DNA of 64,000 nt from Crithidia fasciculata (Eukaryota > Euglenozoa > Kinetoplastea > Trypanosomatida > Trypanosomatidae), in the NCBI GenBank assembly GCA_000331325.2, contig CM003428.1, forward strand, positions 248,001 through 312,000, given 5' to 3'. This document shows, piece after piece, positions 49,986 through 60,032 of this stretch (its first letter is position 1; each line of letters opens with the position of its first letter). The position numbers were made by a program, and so were the translations under genes. The notes under the pieces are model-generated. The model searched no databases and had not been told where the DNA came from. It saw only the letters and a program-made list of their open reading frames with translations.

Positions 49986-51554
49986 GTGGGCAACAGTTGT
50001 CGGTGGGGGTGTAAGAGTGGAGCATCCACCTCCTTTCTCTCTTTCCAAATGAAGCGAAAAAGCTTGACATGGCGCTTGTGTTTGTGTGCTTATCGGCAAG
50101 GCGTTCGCACTGCGAGTGTGTCGACCCCCTTTACATTTGAATACCTTTTATTGTTTCTCTTCTCTTCTCATGTGGATGGAGAAATCGTGTGTTAGTGGTT
50201 GTTTTTGAGTATGTGTGGTGTCTCCGTCGCCGTAAATCGTGCAACCGCATGCCTCTACAGACACACACACGTTTGCCTTTCCGCCTCTTCAACAACAACA
50301 AGACGACAACGCGACTGCCGCATGCGGACGCCGAGCAGCGAGTGTTCCTTCCCCTTTCAAAACGTAAAATTTCTCTGTTTTGTGTGTTTTTGCTCCCCCT
50401 TTCAAATCTTGTTATCGTTGTTGTGTCGCGTTGTCTTGCTTCCGTCCTCGTGTGTTCGAGTTGATCACCATTCTCCCCGCTTTGCCGCCATCTAGATGTG
50501 AAATAAGCTGGATGGAGACAAGGCACGAAGGGCGCCTGAAAAGGTGATCGTTTAGCATGCCTTTTGTTTTCAGATGAACCAGCTTATTGTCCTCGCGGGT
50601 CATTTACAAAATGAGCGGGGAAAAAAAAAGAAGAACAAAGAAATTGCTAGTGCCGTTCCACGTTTACTGTCGCACCCTTCTCTTCTCTTCTTTTTTTGTT
50701 TTTCGTTGCTTCTCTACTTTATTCAAATGAAAAAAAAAAATAAAGCACTTGCCCCAATCTCTTCGCTGTGAATCTTGCCCTCACGAAGTCCTCTCTTGAC
50801 GAGACCACGCGCACACACGAGCACATTGAAAGCTGCCAAGCTGAACCCTTTCGGGCCGCAGATCGCCTCAACATCACAGAAGCTCGGCTTCCCTGAAAGC
50901 CGATCCGCATACATATTTTTATTTTGTTTGTTTAGATGCTTCACACAGTTATAGATCGCACCCCTATTTATTTTGCAATCACGCAGTACTACGCACATAA
51001 AAGCACCCATACAGCCACAGACATAGTATATCTGCTACGAAGGCTTCACCGCCATCGTCACAAAAAAAGCACTCTTATCGGCGGTGCTCGGCCCCCACCT
51101 CGCCACTCTCTCCAGACTTGCCGCATCAGCGCTTTCTCGGTCCTGACCCACACCTGGCTCTCCTCATCACACATACACACACACCCTCTCTCTGCTATCA
51201 CACTACTCCTGCTACCCACACTTCTTCTCTCTGTTTTCTTTTTGCTCATTTTCCACTTCGACCGCAGCTAGCCCACTGCTTGCTGTTTTTTGCGCCTTGA
51301 CGCTCTCTGTTCAGCTCTTCTACATTCTTTCTATTTTTTCTTTGGACTTGAGGTGCCACAACGTCTGTGAACCTCTTTTCTGACTTCTTTAGGCCTCTAC
51401 ACTCGCATTCTGCTTCTTGGAGCCCAACACGTGCAATTTTCTCTCATTGAAGCCGACCTAAGTCGAACTTTCCTGCTTTTTACCCGTCTGCTCGTATCTC
51501 TCAAGGGCAGAGACGCGCACGCAGCACACAGGGAAAAGAGGAGAGAGAGGAGCG
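49986..51554. other. Intergenic spacer
   Basis: No gene is seen. It has T-rich and pyrimidine-rich DNA at 50140-50170 and 50670-50720, A10 near 50731, and a long pyrimidine-rich stretch at 51160-51380 that probably directs splicing of the RAD54 mRNA. Confidence 0.6.
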
Positions 51555-54500
51555 ATGCCGCTTCTCCGCAAGTCTGCGGCCGGCGCCGGCGTCGCCAACG
51601 GCACCTTCCGCCCACCCACCATGAACGACGGCGAGGGCACCCCACGCACCAAAGCCGCTGCAGCCGCAGCTGCGATGAAGAAAGCGAGCGCCAACCCCGT
51701 TCTCCCACCCACCTCCGCAGCTGCGGTGCCGCGCTTCATGGCGGCTCGCCGCGCCGTCGAAGGCTCCTTCAAGGCCCCACACGGCAGCGACGCCCCGCAG
51801 AGCGGAGGAGCAGACGGCGCCGGCGAGATCGACCTGCCCGGGCCGACCCACACCTGTCTGACCTCGACCGGTGTGCGACGCGCCGTGATGTACCCCACCG
51901 CTGCCCCGCGCGCGAACGTCAGCGCGGCCTACAAGGACCTCCTCGCCCACCGTCTGGCCCGCCGCTCCGACATGGATTACCACCAGCCCGAGTCGGCCGT
52001 GAAGGCCGCGGAGGCGCGAGCGCAGCAGGCCGCTGCGGCAGCCAGAGGCGACGCCGCGGAAGAAGATGAAAACGCCACAAACGTGACAGGTGGTGGTGGG
52101 CTGGGAAAGGGTGCGGCAAAGCTGGTCAAGGTGGAGGCGGGTGCCGGGGCTACGAAGGCGGTGCCCGGTGCCGCGTCCAACGCGGAAGGGGGCGATGCTG
52201 CGGTGGCCACCGGAGTCGGCTCAGAGGCTGGCGCGGCGGACGAGGACGCCATCCCTGCTGACCACGTCGTGAGCCGCTACCCTGTCAGCACCTACGGGAA
52301 GCTGTACTTTCAAGTGGAGACGGAGGGTGCCACGCGGCACGAGTCGGTGGGTATCATCATCATCGACACGGCGGAGCTCGGCGTGATGATGTACGACCGC
52401 GTGGGACGGCAGTTTGGCAACCGCCCCGACCCGGGCTATCCGATCAAGCAGGAGGAGGTCGACAACGCCAAGGCTGGAATGTCGCTGAAGGTGGGTGCGA
52501 AGGCGGTGCAGCTCGTCACGGCCCTCACCGAGGAAGCCTTCCGCAGCGGTGAGTTCTTTCTCCGCTCGGAGCACGACCTGCGCATCAAGGAGGATAAGGC
52601 AAAAGCCAAGGCAGACGCCGTAGCGGCAGAGGAAGCAAAGGCGCGCAAGCCCAAAATGAGCTTCGGCAACTCTCTCGGCAACGGCAGCGCCTTCGCTTCG
52701 ATTCTCTTCCGTCGTCGCCCGCAGGAGGGCCAGACGGGCTTCGTGGTGCCCGTTGCTGGTCGGCCCAAGATGGGGAAGAACGGCATCATCATGGATGAGC
52801 TGCGGCCCCTGCACGACCCGGACCGCGAGAAAGCCGTGGTGCTCTTCCGTGCGGACTACAAGCGCGATTTGCTGGGGCGGCGGCAGGTGTCGGTGGTGGT
52901 GGACCCGGTCATTGGCGACAAGCTCCGCCCGCATCAGTGCATCGGCGTCAAGTTCCTCTTCGACTGCATCACGGGTGAGCGGATGCCCGGCTACCACGGC
53001 GCCATCCTGGCCGATGAGATGGGTCTGGGCAAAACCATTCAGACCGTCGCCACCATCTACACGTGTTTGAAGCAGGGCAAGCATGGCCAGCCCACCGCAC
53101 GCAAGTGCCTCGTCGTCACCCCCTCCTCCCTCGTCAAGAATTGGTGCAACGAGTTCGACAAGTGGCTCGGCGAGGGCGTCGTGAAGCACTTCGCGATATC
53201 AGAGTCGACGCCGAAGGGCGACCGCATCATCTCCCGCTTCGACGGCGACGGCGACGTGCTCGTCATCTCGTACGACCAGCTGCGCAAGTACATCACCCGC
53301 ATCTCCGGCCTGCGGTCCATTGAGTTGGTGGTCTGCGACGAGGGCCATCGCCTGAAGAACGCGGAGGTGAAGACGACGAAGGCGGTGGACATGCTGCCGA
53401 CGCGCAACCGCATCATCTTGTCGGGGACGCCGATCCAAAACGACCTCTCCGAGTTTCACGCGATGGTGGGCTTCGTGAACCCCGGCATTCTCGGCAACCG
53501 CGACCTTTTTGCGCGTGTCTTCGAGGAGCCTGTTTCGCTGGGCCGCGACCCGGGCTGCCCAGACCATCTGAAGACCCTCGGTCGCGATCGTGCCCACTAC
53601 CTCTCCACGCTCACCCAGCGCTTCATTCTGCGCCGCACGCAGTCCATCAACGAGTCGTACCTCCCACCGAAGGTCGACGTCACCGTGTTCGTGCGCCTTG
53701 GTGACAAGCAGCGGCAGGCTTATGAGAAGCTCGCCGAGATCGTGGAGTCGGCCGAGTGCACGCCGCTGGTCCTCATCTCGGCCCTGCGGAAGCTGTGCAA
53801 CCACATGGATCTCTTCCACGATGCCGTGAAGCTGTCGCATCAGGGTGGTGGCGCCGGGGCGGAGGGGAAGAAGGCGCAGAAAGAGGCGGAGCAGCCGGGC
53901 AAGCGTCGCGGACGCGCAGCGGGGAGCTCGCCAGGGATTCCGTTCTCGGTGCTGCCGAAGGGCTTCAAGCCCGGCAGCCTGAGCATTGACTGCGGCAGCA
54001 AGATGCACTTCGTCTCTCTCGTGCTGGATGAGATCCGCTCCAACGGGGAGCATGATAAGCTTGTGATCGTCTCCAACTTCACGCAGACCCTCGACATCAT
54101 TGCCGCCCTTTGCACGTCGAAGCAGATCGCCTTCTTCCAGCTCGACGGCAGCACCCCCATCAAGAAGCGCCAGCAGCTCGTGGACTACTTCAACGTGCCC
54201 GGCTCGCAGGAAATTGTATTCTTGCTGTCCTCCAAGGCTGGCGGTGTCGGGCTCAACCTGATCGGTGCGAATCGCCTCATCCTCTTCGACCCCGATTGGA
54301 ACCCCGCCAACGACGCTCAGGCGATGGGGCGTGTCTGGCGCGATGGGCAGAAGAAGCGCGTCTTCATCTACCGCCTCCTCAGCACCGGCACCATCGAGGA
54401 AAAGATCTACCAGCGCCAGGTGAGCAAGCAGGGGCTCTCCGCGAACGTGGTGGATATGCAGGAAGACTCGAAGCAGCATTTTACGCTTGAGGAGCTCAAG

Positions 54501-55007
54501 TCGCTCTTCAAGTACAAGTCCGACACGCTCTGCGACACACACGACCTGCTCGGCTGCACGACGTGCGAGGCGGCAGCGGAGGCACAGCAGTCTGGCGGCC
54601 GTGGTAGCCGCGGGAAGGCCGCTGAGGCACCGAAGATGCAATTCCGAAAGGTGGGACAGGCACCCAAGAAGAGCGGTCCCCGCATGGATGAGCTCAAGGC
54701 GTGGCGACACATCAGCAACGTCGCGAAGTTTAACCTCGATGCGGTGACACGCGTCGTTGCGCAGCACGCCCCCTCGCTGCTGTCCTTCCTGTTCGCAGAC
54801 GAGCGAGACAACACGAAGACGGCGGGGCCGGTGGTGTCGACGCGTGTGAAGGTAGACCGCGCGGCGTTCGCGGATGATGAAGAGACCATCACGTGTGCGA
54901 GCCAGGCGGCCATGCAGCAGCAGGAGAGCGAGATGGAGATTGAGGTGATCGACGACAGCGACGAGGAAGAGGAGGAGCTTCTCTCCTCGGAGGACGAAGA
55001 GGACTAA
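51555..55007 (+). CDS. RAD54: RAD54-like recombination translocase
   Basis: The protein is 1,150 aa. The SNF2 motor lies at ~455-960: LRPHQCIGVKFLFDCITG, DEMGLGKT (487-494), SSLVKNW, DEGH (595-598), LSGTPIQNDLSEF, and AMGRVWRDGQKK (from 923), with W where other SNF2 families have H; this is the RAD54 form. After the motor, CDTH...CTTC...W-R-H resembles the RAD54 C-terminal zinc site. RAD54 moves along DNA with RAD51 to drive strand exchange in homologous recombination. The N terminus is unusually long: 486 residues before the Walker motif versus under 200 in human RAD54. It contains a folded-looking block at ~242-347 (YGKLYFQVETEG, SVGIIIIDTAELGVMMYD) not known to me from other RAD54s. The C terminus is acidic. 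Confidence 0.92.
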   Translation: MPLLRKSAAGAGVANGTFRPPTMNDGEGTPRTKAAAAAAAMKKASANPVLPPTSAAAVPRFMAARRAVEGSFKAPHGSDAPQSGGADGAGEIDLPGPTHTCLTSTGVRRAVMYPTAAPRANVSAAYKDLLAHRLARRSDMDYHQPESAVKAAEARAQQAAAAARGDAAEEDENATNVTGGGGLGKGAAKLVKVEAGAGATKAVPGAASNAEGGDAAVATGVGSEAGAADEDAIPADHVVSRYPVSTYGKLYFQVETEGATRHESVGIIIIDTAELGVMMYDRVGRQFGNRPDPGYPIKQEEVDNAKAGMSLKVGAKAVQLVTALTEEAFRSGEFFLRSEHDLRIKEDKAKAKADAVAAEEAKARKPKMSFGNSLGNGSAFASILFRRRPQEGQTGFVVPVAGRPKMGKNGIIMDELRPLHDPDREKAVVLFRADYKRDLLGRRQVSVVVDPVIGDKLRPHQCIGVKFLFDCITGERMPGYHGAILADEMGLGKTIQTVATIYTCLKQGKHGQPTARKCLVVTPSSLVKNWCNEFDKWLGEGVVKHFAISESTPKGDRIISRFDGDGDVLVISYDQLRKYITRISGLRSIELVVCDEGHRLKNAEVKTTKAVDMLPTRNRIILSGTPIQNDLSEFHAMVGFVNPGILGNRDLFARVFEEPVSLGRDPGCPDHLKTLGRDRAHYLSTLTQRFILRRTQSINESYLPPKVDVTVFVRLGDKQRQAYEKLAEIVESAECTPLVLISALRKLCNHMDLFHDAVKLSHQGGGAGAEGKKAQKEAEQPGKRRGRAAGSSPGIPFSVLPKGFKPGSLSIDCGSKMHFVSLVLDEIRSNGEHDKLVIVSNFTQTLDIIAALCTSKQIAFFQLDGSTPIKKRQQLVDYFNVPGSQEIVFLLSSKAGGVGLNLIGANRLILFDPDWNPANDAQAMGRVWRDGQKKRVFIYRLLSTGTIEEKIYQRQVSKQGLSANVVDMQEDSKQHFTLEELKSLFKYKSDTLCDTHDLLGCTTCEAAAEAQQSGGRGSRGKAAEAPKMQFRKVGQAPKKSGPRMDELKAWRHISNVAKFNLDAVTRVVAQHAPSLLSFLFADERDNTKTAGPVVSTRVKVDRAAFADDEETITCASQAAMQQQESEMEIEVIDDSDEEEEELLSSEDEED

Positions 55008-55954
55008 AGAAGCCTCTGATAATGTGTATTAAACTATTGTCATTTTTTCGAGTATCTCTTATCTTCCACAAGTCAGTGTTCGCATACCCAACCCACTTTT
55101 TTCATTCATTTGTGCTTCTTCATAACTGCCTCTTTCGTTTTTTTTTTTATTCCGATGCTGTCCATCTGAGTAAAATGCCATGCTTTTTTTTTTTCGTTTC
55201 TGTTTTAAAGTTGAAGTGGGAGCATGAGATAGCGTGCCTGCAGGTGTATCGGTGGCGAAGGTTTTGAACAGATGCCGACGGCTTTTTAAGGTCATTTGTG
55301 TTGTTGTTTTTGTTGTTCCTGTATTGAGTCCATTTTTTTTTTCGTTTCGCTGAGGCTTGATTTTGAGCTTGTTTCTGAACTTTTTTCCTGTTTCGTTTCC
55401 CTGTGCCGGCATGCTATTAAAATATTGAACTGAAGCTTCTATAGCGGTGATGTTTCTCAACTTCTTAAGAGAATGAAAGAAGGCTTTTCAGTGGGGTCCT
55501 TTCTCTCTCTCTCCCTCCCTCTCTTACTCTTTCGTCATTCCTCGGCTTTCCCTGCATATCTTCTAAAGAAAAGAAGGGCAAAGAGGGTGGTACACATCAA
55601 GGGGAAGCGCACTTTGAAAGCATCCCGCTCTAATCAGGCAACGGTGCTTTGCTTCTGCACACGGTGGTTGACGGTAGTACAACAGCGTTGTGCTTCTCGC
55701 GTCACAGCACGCTGCCTCTGTCATGCTTCTCACCTTCTCTTCATCACTACGCTCCTTTTCTCTTCCCATCACACACGCACACAAACACACGCATACGCAC
55801 GCAAAGAATTCTTAACGCTATCCCAGTCATTTACTCTTTTACTCTCTCTATTACCAGTCAGCACCGCTTGTCGAACCCTCAAAAAAAATATTTTCTAGTT
55901 TCTCTTTCTTTTCTCCCTCAAAAAAAAAAAAAACCCTCTCACACATTTCTCACA
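55008..55954. other. Intergenic spacer
   Basis: T-rich 3' UTR DNA at 55135-55200 and 55310-55345, then pyrimidine-rich DNA from 55835. AG at 55897-55898 (TTTTCTAG) is a candidate acceptor for the next gene. No gene is seen. Confidence 0.6.
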
Positions 55955-57670
55955 ATGTCGAACCCTGAGCAGAGCAAGAAGAAGGTGGCCGCGCTCACCT
56001 ACATGCACGGCGCCAACGTGCTGACGAACCGCTACCTCAACCGCGGTACCGCCTTCACGATGGAGCAGCGCAAGGAGCTCCGCATTCTTGGTGCCCTGCC
56101 GCCTGCCGTCGAGACGCTGGAGGAGCAGGTCGAGCGTGCGTGGACGCAGCTGTGCCGCTACGAGAAGCCGATCAACCGCTACCAGCACCTCGCCAACATC
56201 CACGCCACGAACACGACGCTGTATTACGCACTGGTGCTGGCCCACGTTGAGGCGGTGCTGCCCATCATCTACACCCCAACGGTCGGCGAGGCCTGCCAGA
56301 ACTTCAGCAACTACTACGTGCGGGAGCGTGGCATGTACCTGAACAAGCACCTGAAGGGACAGTTTTCGCAGGTGATGAAGGAGTCCCTGTACGACGATGT
56401 CGACATCATCGTCATCACCGACGGCTCTCGCATTCTCGGCCTTGGCGACCTCGGCTCCAACGGCATCGGCATCAGCATCGGCAAGTGCTCTCTGTACGTT
56501 GCCGGTGCTGGCCTGCAGCCTTCGCGTGTGCTGCCCATCGTCATGGACGCTGGCACGAACACGGAGCGCTACCTGACGGACAAGGAGTACCTCGGCACCC
56601 GCGAGCGCCGCCTCGACGACGAGCAGTTCTACGGCCTGATGGACGAGTTCATGGAGGCGGTGAAGGCCAACTGGCCCTCGGCCGTTATCCAGTTCGAGGA
56701 CTTCAGCAACAACCACTGCTTCGACATCCTCGAGCGCTACCAGAACAAGTACCGCTGCTTCAACGACGACATCCAGGGCACCGGCGCCGTGATCGCCGCT
56801 GGCTTCCTGAACGCCATCAAGAAGTCCGGTCTCAGCCCGCTGGAGCAGCGCATCGTTGTCTTCGGTGCCGGCTCTGCTGCCGTGGGTGTGGCGAAGAACA
56901 TCGCCCAGCTCGCTGCCCGCCTCTACAACGTGCCCGTGGAGCAGGTCCTCAAGACCTTCTACCTGGTCGACACGAAGGGGCTCGTGAGCGACAAGCGCGG
57001 TGACAAGCTGGCGTCGCACAAGGTGCTGCTGTCGCGCCAGGACATCTCGCCCGAGGATGCGCAGCGCCTCAAGACGCTCGAGGACGTGGTGAAGTTCGTG
57101 AAGCCGACCGCCCTGCTCGGCCTCGGCGGCGTCGGCCCGGTCTTCACGGAGGACATCGTGAAGAGCGTCGCGGCCAACACGCCCCGCCCGATCATCTTCC
57201 CCCTGTCGAACCCGACGAGCAAGTCCGAGTGCATTCCGGAGGACGCCTACAAGTGGACGAACGGCGCGGCGATCATCGCCTCGGGCAGCCCCTTCCCGGC
57301 GACGACGATCAACGGCCGGACAATCCGGCCGTCGCAGGGCAACAACCTCTACGTCTTCCCGGGCGTGGGTCTCGGCTGCGCGATTGCCCAGCCGACCTAC
57401 ATCCCGGATGAGCTGCTCATCGCTGCGTCGGCCTGCCTCAACGCGCTGACAACGCCGGAGCAGATGGAGGCGGAGCAGCTTTACCCCCCGCTCGACGACA
57501 TCCACAACATCTCGGCGCACATCGCCACCGATGTGATTATCGAGTCGCAGCGCCTTGGCATCGACACGAACAAGAACCTGCCGCGCGAGAAGGAGGCGAT
57601 CTTCGCGGTGGTGAAGAAGTCGCAGTGGGTGCCGCACTACCCGGCGGAGCTGATGATGAAGCTGGCTTAG
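55955..57670 (+). CDS. Malic enzyme, cytosolic type
   Basis: The protein is 571 aa; the ATG at 55955 is the first in frame. It oxidatively decarboxylates malate to pyruvate, making NADPH in trypanosomatids. Seen: YTPTVGEACQ, DGSRILGLGDLG, SIGKCSLYVAGAG, metal-binding FEDF (247-250), FNDDIQGTGAV (from 269), Rossmann FGAGSAAVGVA (from 303), and FPLSNPTSK. All catalytic motifs are present. The N terminus (MSNPEQSKKKVAAL) has no mitochondrial presequence, and the C terminus (MMKLA) is not a clear PTS1, so the cytosol is inferred. It pairs with the mitochondrial-type gene 2.4 kb downstream, as in other Leishmania relatives. Confidence 0.94.
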   Translation: MSNPEQSKKKVAALTYMHGANVLTNRYLNRGTAFTMEQRKELRILGALPPAVETLEEQVERAWTQLCRYEKPINRYQHLANIHATNTTLYYALVLAHVEAVLPIIYTPTVGEACQNFSNYYVRERGMYLNKHLKGQFSQVMKESLYDDVDIIVITDGSRILGLGDLGSNGIGISIGKCSLYVAGAGLQPSRVLPIVMDAGTNTERYLTDKEYLGTRERRLDDEQFYGLMDEFMEAVKANWPSAVIQFEDFSNNHCFDILERYQNKYRCFNDDIQGTGAVIAAGFLNAIKKSGLSPLEQRIVVFGAGSAAVGVAKNIAQLAARLYNVPVEQVLKTFYLVDTKGLVSDKRGDKLASHKVLLSRQDISPEDAQRLKTLEDVVKFVKPTALLGLGGVGPVFTEDIVKSVAANTPRPIIFPLSNPTSKSECIPEDAYKWTNGAAIIASGSPFPATTINGRTIRPSQGNNLYVFPGVGLGCAIAQPTYIPDELLIAASACLNALTTPEQMEAEQLYPPLDDIHNISAHIATDVIIESQRLGIDTNKNLPREKEAIFAVVKKSQWVPHYPAELMMKLA

Positions 57671-60032
57671 AGAGGCGTCGGCGCGTGTAGTAGACAACCC
57701 GTTGCTCGCTCTCTCACACTCGTGTGTGTGCACGAAGGGGTACCTTCTTGGTCTGTATGTGTGTTTGTGTGTGGAGGTCGGCGTGTGGTGGCGCGTAAAG
57801 GGAGGAAAGGCAAGGATGAAGAGAGTGATTTTGGGAGGAAAAACAGAAGGTTGCTGAAGTGGCTTATTTTCTCATGTCTCTCTCTCTCTTTCTCTTCTGT
57901 GTGCCGCGTACTGCATCCCTTATTATTATTACTTTTCCTCAAAGCACAAGGGAGCTGTCAGGTGTGCAGAATTTCCCTCGGTTCTCTCCTCCTTGCTTCC
58001 TTCTCTCCACCTTAACCACCTCAGTGTGTGTGGGGGGAGAGAACTTCTTTTGAGCAAGAAGGGAGGCGTGAGGGCAAGCAGGTACACATGCACAGAGATG
58101 CTTTCCACACACACACACACACACACACACACAGGCGAAGCGTGTCTATCGCTTGCTTTCTCTTCCTCTATTTTTCTCTTCTTTTTTATTTTCTACTCTA
58201 TTTTGGAGTGAAGCACGACTTGCGCAGCCTCACGTCAGCACGGGGGAAAGGACAACGATAAGAAGGGAGCGCAACACACACAGAGAACGCGTAATCGTTT
58301 TCTAGTGTGTGTTAGAGTGCGGGTTTATCTCGGTATGTCAGCGTAGCGGCCGTGGGTGGACAAGACCAGCAATGCCAGCGCGAAGGGTGGAAGAGGGCAC
58401 GGCCACGTTGCCATGTCCTTCCCTTGCCGTGCAGCAGGGGCGTCACCGCCTGCCGGAACGTGCCGGATACTTTTGTGCTTCCCCGCCCTCCTTCGTTCGC
58501 TCCTCTTCTTCCTATTTTCAGCCTTCCAATATAACGGACATGCCTCTCGCGTATGTGGGTGTGCATGTGTTGAGGCGTTGTTGTCTGTCGTCCCTCTCAC
58601 GCTACGGGCCTGCCTCCGTCGAGCGCCCTCTCCCCTTTACCTTTTTTTTTTCTTCTTCACCAGCGCCGTCTTCGCTGCCCTTCTCTGGGCTGCGGCGAAG
58701 GCGTCACTACAACGCTCACCAAAAGAACTAAACGTCCTTTTTTTTCTTCGTGCTTTGTTTTTTTTCCTTTGCGCGTGTACTTCACCGTCTCTTCTGTTAT
58801 CTTGTTCCCTTTTTGGGTTTCGATGGACTCTGTGGTAGGAGGCGGCTGACGGGATTTTATATTTTTCTATTTTAGCTTTGACTGAAATATCTTTCTTTCT
58901 TTATTCAATAGTGCTAAGCCCACCCACCTCCCGCTCCACAGATTCAATAACAGAAACACACCCCAAAAAAAAAGTGAAAGAGAGTACCAACGCTGTGTTT
59001 TGCTTTTTGTTCTCTCCTCTTTTTCTGTTTTCTTGATGTGCGTCACTGCCACTATATCTCATCGATTTATATCTTTTACTATTATTACCGGATCCGCGTT
59101 GGAAAACCGTCCTTTACCAGCTCCCTTTTACCCGCCTCTCCTCAGCGCGCGATGCAAAAATCTCTAAATTCTTCTTTTTCCTTTTCTCCTTTTTCTTTCG
59201 TTCGTGACTTGCAGCCAGGACGCACACACACGGTGTTGGCTCCTGCTCCTCTGGTCCGCCACGCTGGAACCTGCCGAAAACAAACAAAAAATACAATTGG
59301 CACTTACAGCACCACACGCACAAAAAAAAAACCGGAATATTAAATCAGAATATACCTCACAAAAAATACTCAAGAAGACAAAAGAATGGAGCTGGAAGCG
59401 CCGTAGTTAAACCGCACTGTGCCGACGGACAACAACTCTCTAAGTCTCTTCATTTGCTCTTGAGATCGCGTCACGAGGCGTGAGATCACTCTCCGCTATT
59501 CTTCCGAAGAAAAAAAGCACTTTACCGAACTCGTCTAATTTCAGCACGTGTGCGAGGGAGAAAGGGGGAGATGAGCACTTCACTGTTGTGAGTGAAAAAT
59601 GTTTAAAAGAAAAAGGTCTCTCTGAATGCTGTCCATTGCTATCTTCTTTGCTGTCTTCCCTTCTTTCTAAACTCTCTCTTTCCCTTGTCTCCTCTCCTTC
59701 GTCACCGACGCACAAACACACACAAATACACGGTGGCAGTTCATTTCAAGTTATCAGTCAATTCCCTCATCAGTTCTTCTCTCGAATTTTCTTCTCTTTC
59801 GTCTTTGCTTTTCTTCGCCAATTCAAGCACCATTTTTTTTTCTCTCTCTCTTTTTGCTTTTTTTTTTACCTCTTTGCTTCACCTCTGTGGTACATCGCAC
59901 CTTCGGTGAGCTCTCTCTCTTTCTTTTCCGCGTACACGCACATTTACACACACGCACAAAAAAGCCGCACGCATCAAAAAAAAAGCTAAAAAAAAAACTT
60001 TGCTTACAGAAAGAGTTTAACACGAAACAAAA
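57671..60032. other. Long intergenic spacer between the malic enzyme genes
   Basis: A 2.36-kb stretch with no convincing gene. It has a CA tract at 58106-58133, T-rich DNA at 58735-58760, and A-rich runs near 59970-59997 just before the second malic enzyme. AG at 60008-60009 (GCTTACAG) is a possible acceptor. Confidence 0.55.
58106..58133. repeat. (CA)14 microsatellite
   Basis: A perfect CA dinucleotide run of 28 bases in the spacer between the malic enzyme genes. Confidence 0.95.

Noticed and set aside
57660-57670. C-terminal MKLA of the cytosolic malic enzyme as a glycosomal PTS1
   Set aside because: The last three residues are KLA, not an SKL-type signal, so glycosomal import is not supported.
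55895-57733. Open frame of 612 codons on the minus strand, opposite the cytosolic malic enzyme; similar ones at 59823-61478, 53199-54767, 39982-41586, 16898-18310 and 32035-33615
   Set aside because: They mirror well-supported + strand genes. High GC at third positions removes stop codons from the opposite strand. Their peptides are Arg/His/Leu-rich and match no family.
58309-58731. 140-codon open frame between the malic enzymes
   Set aside because: No good start context, Ser/Arg/Phe-rich composition, and several overlapping frames of similar length.
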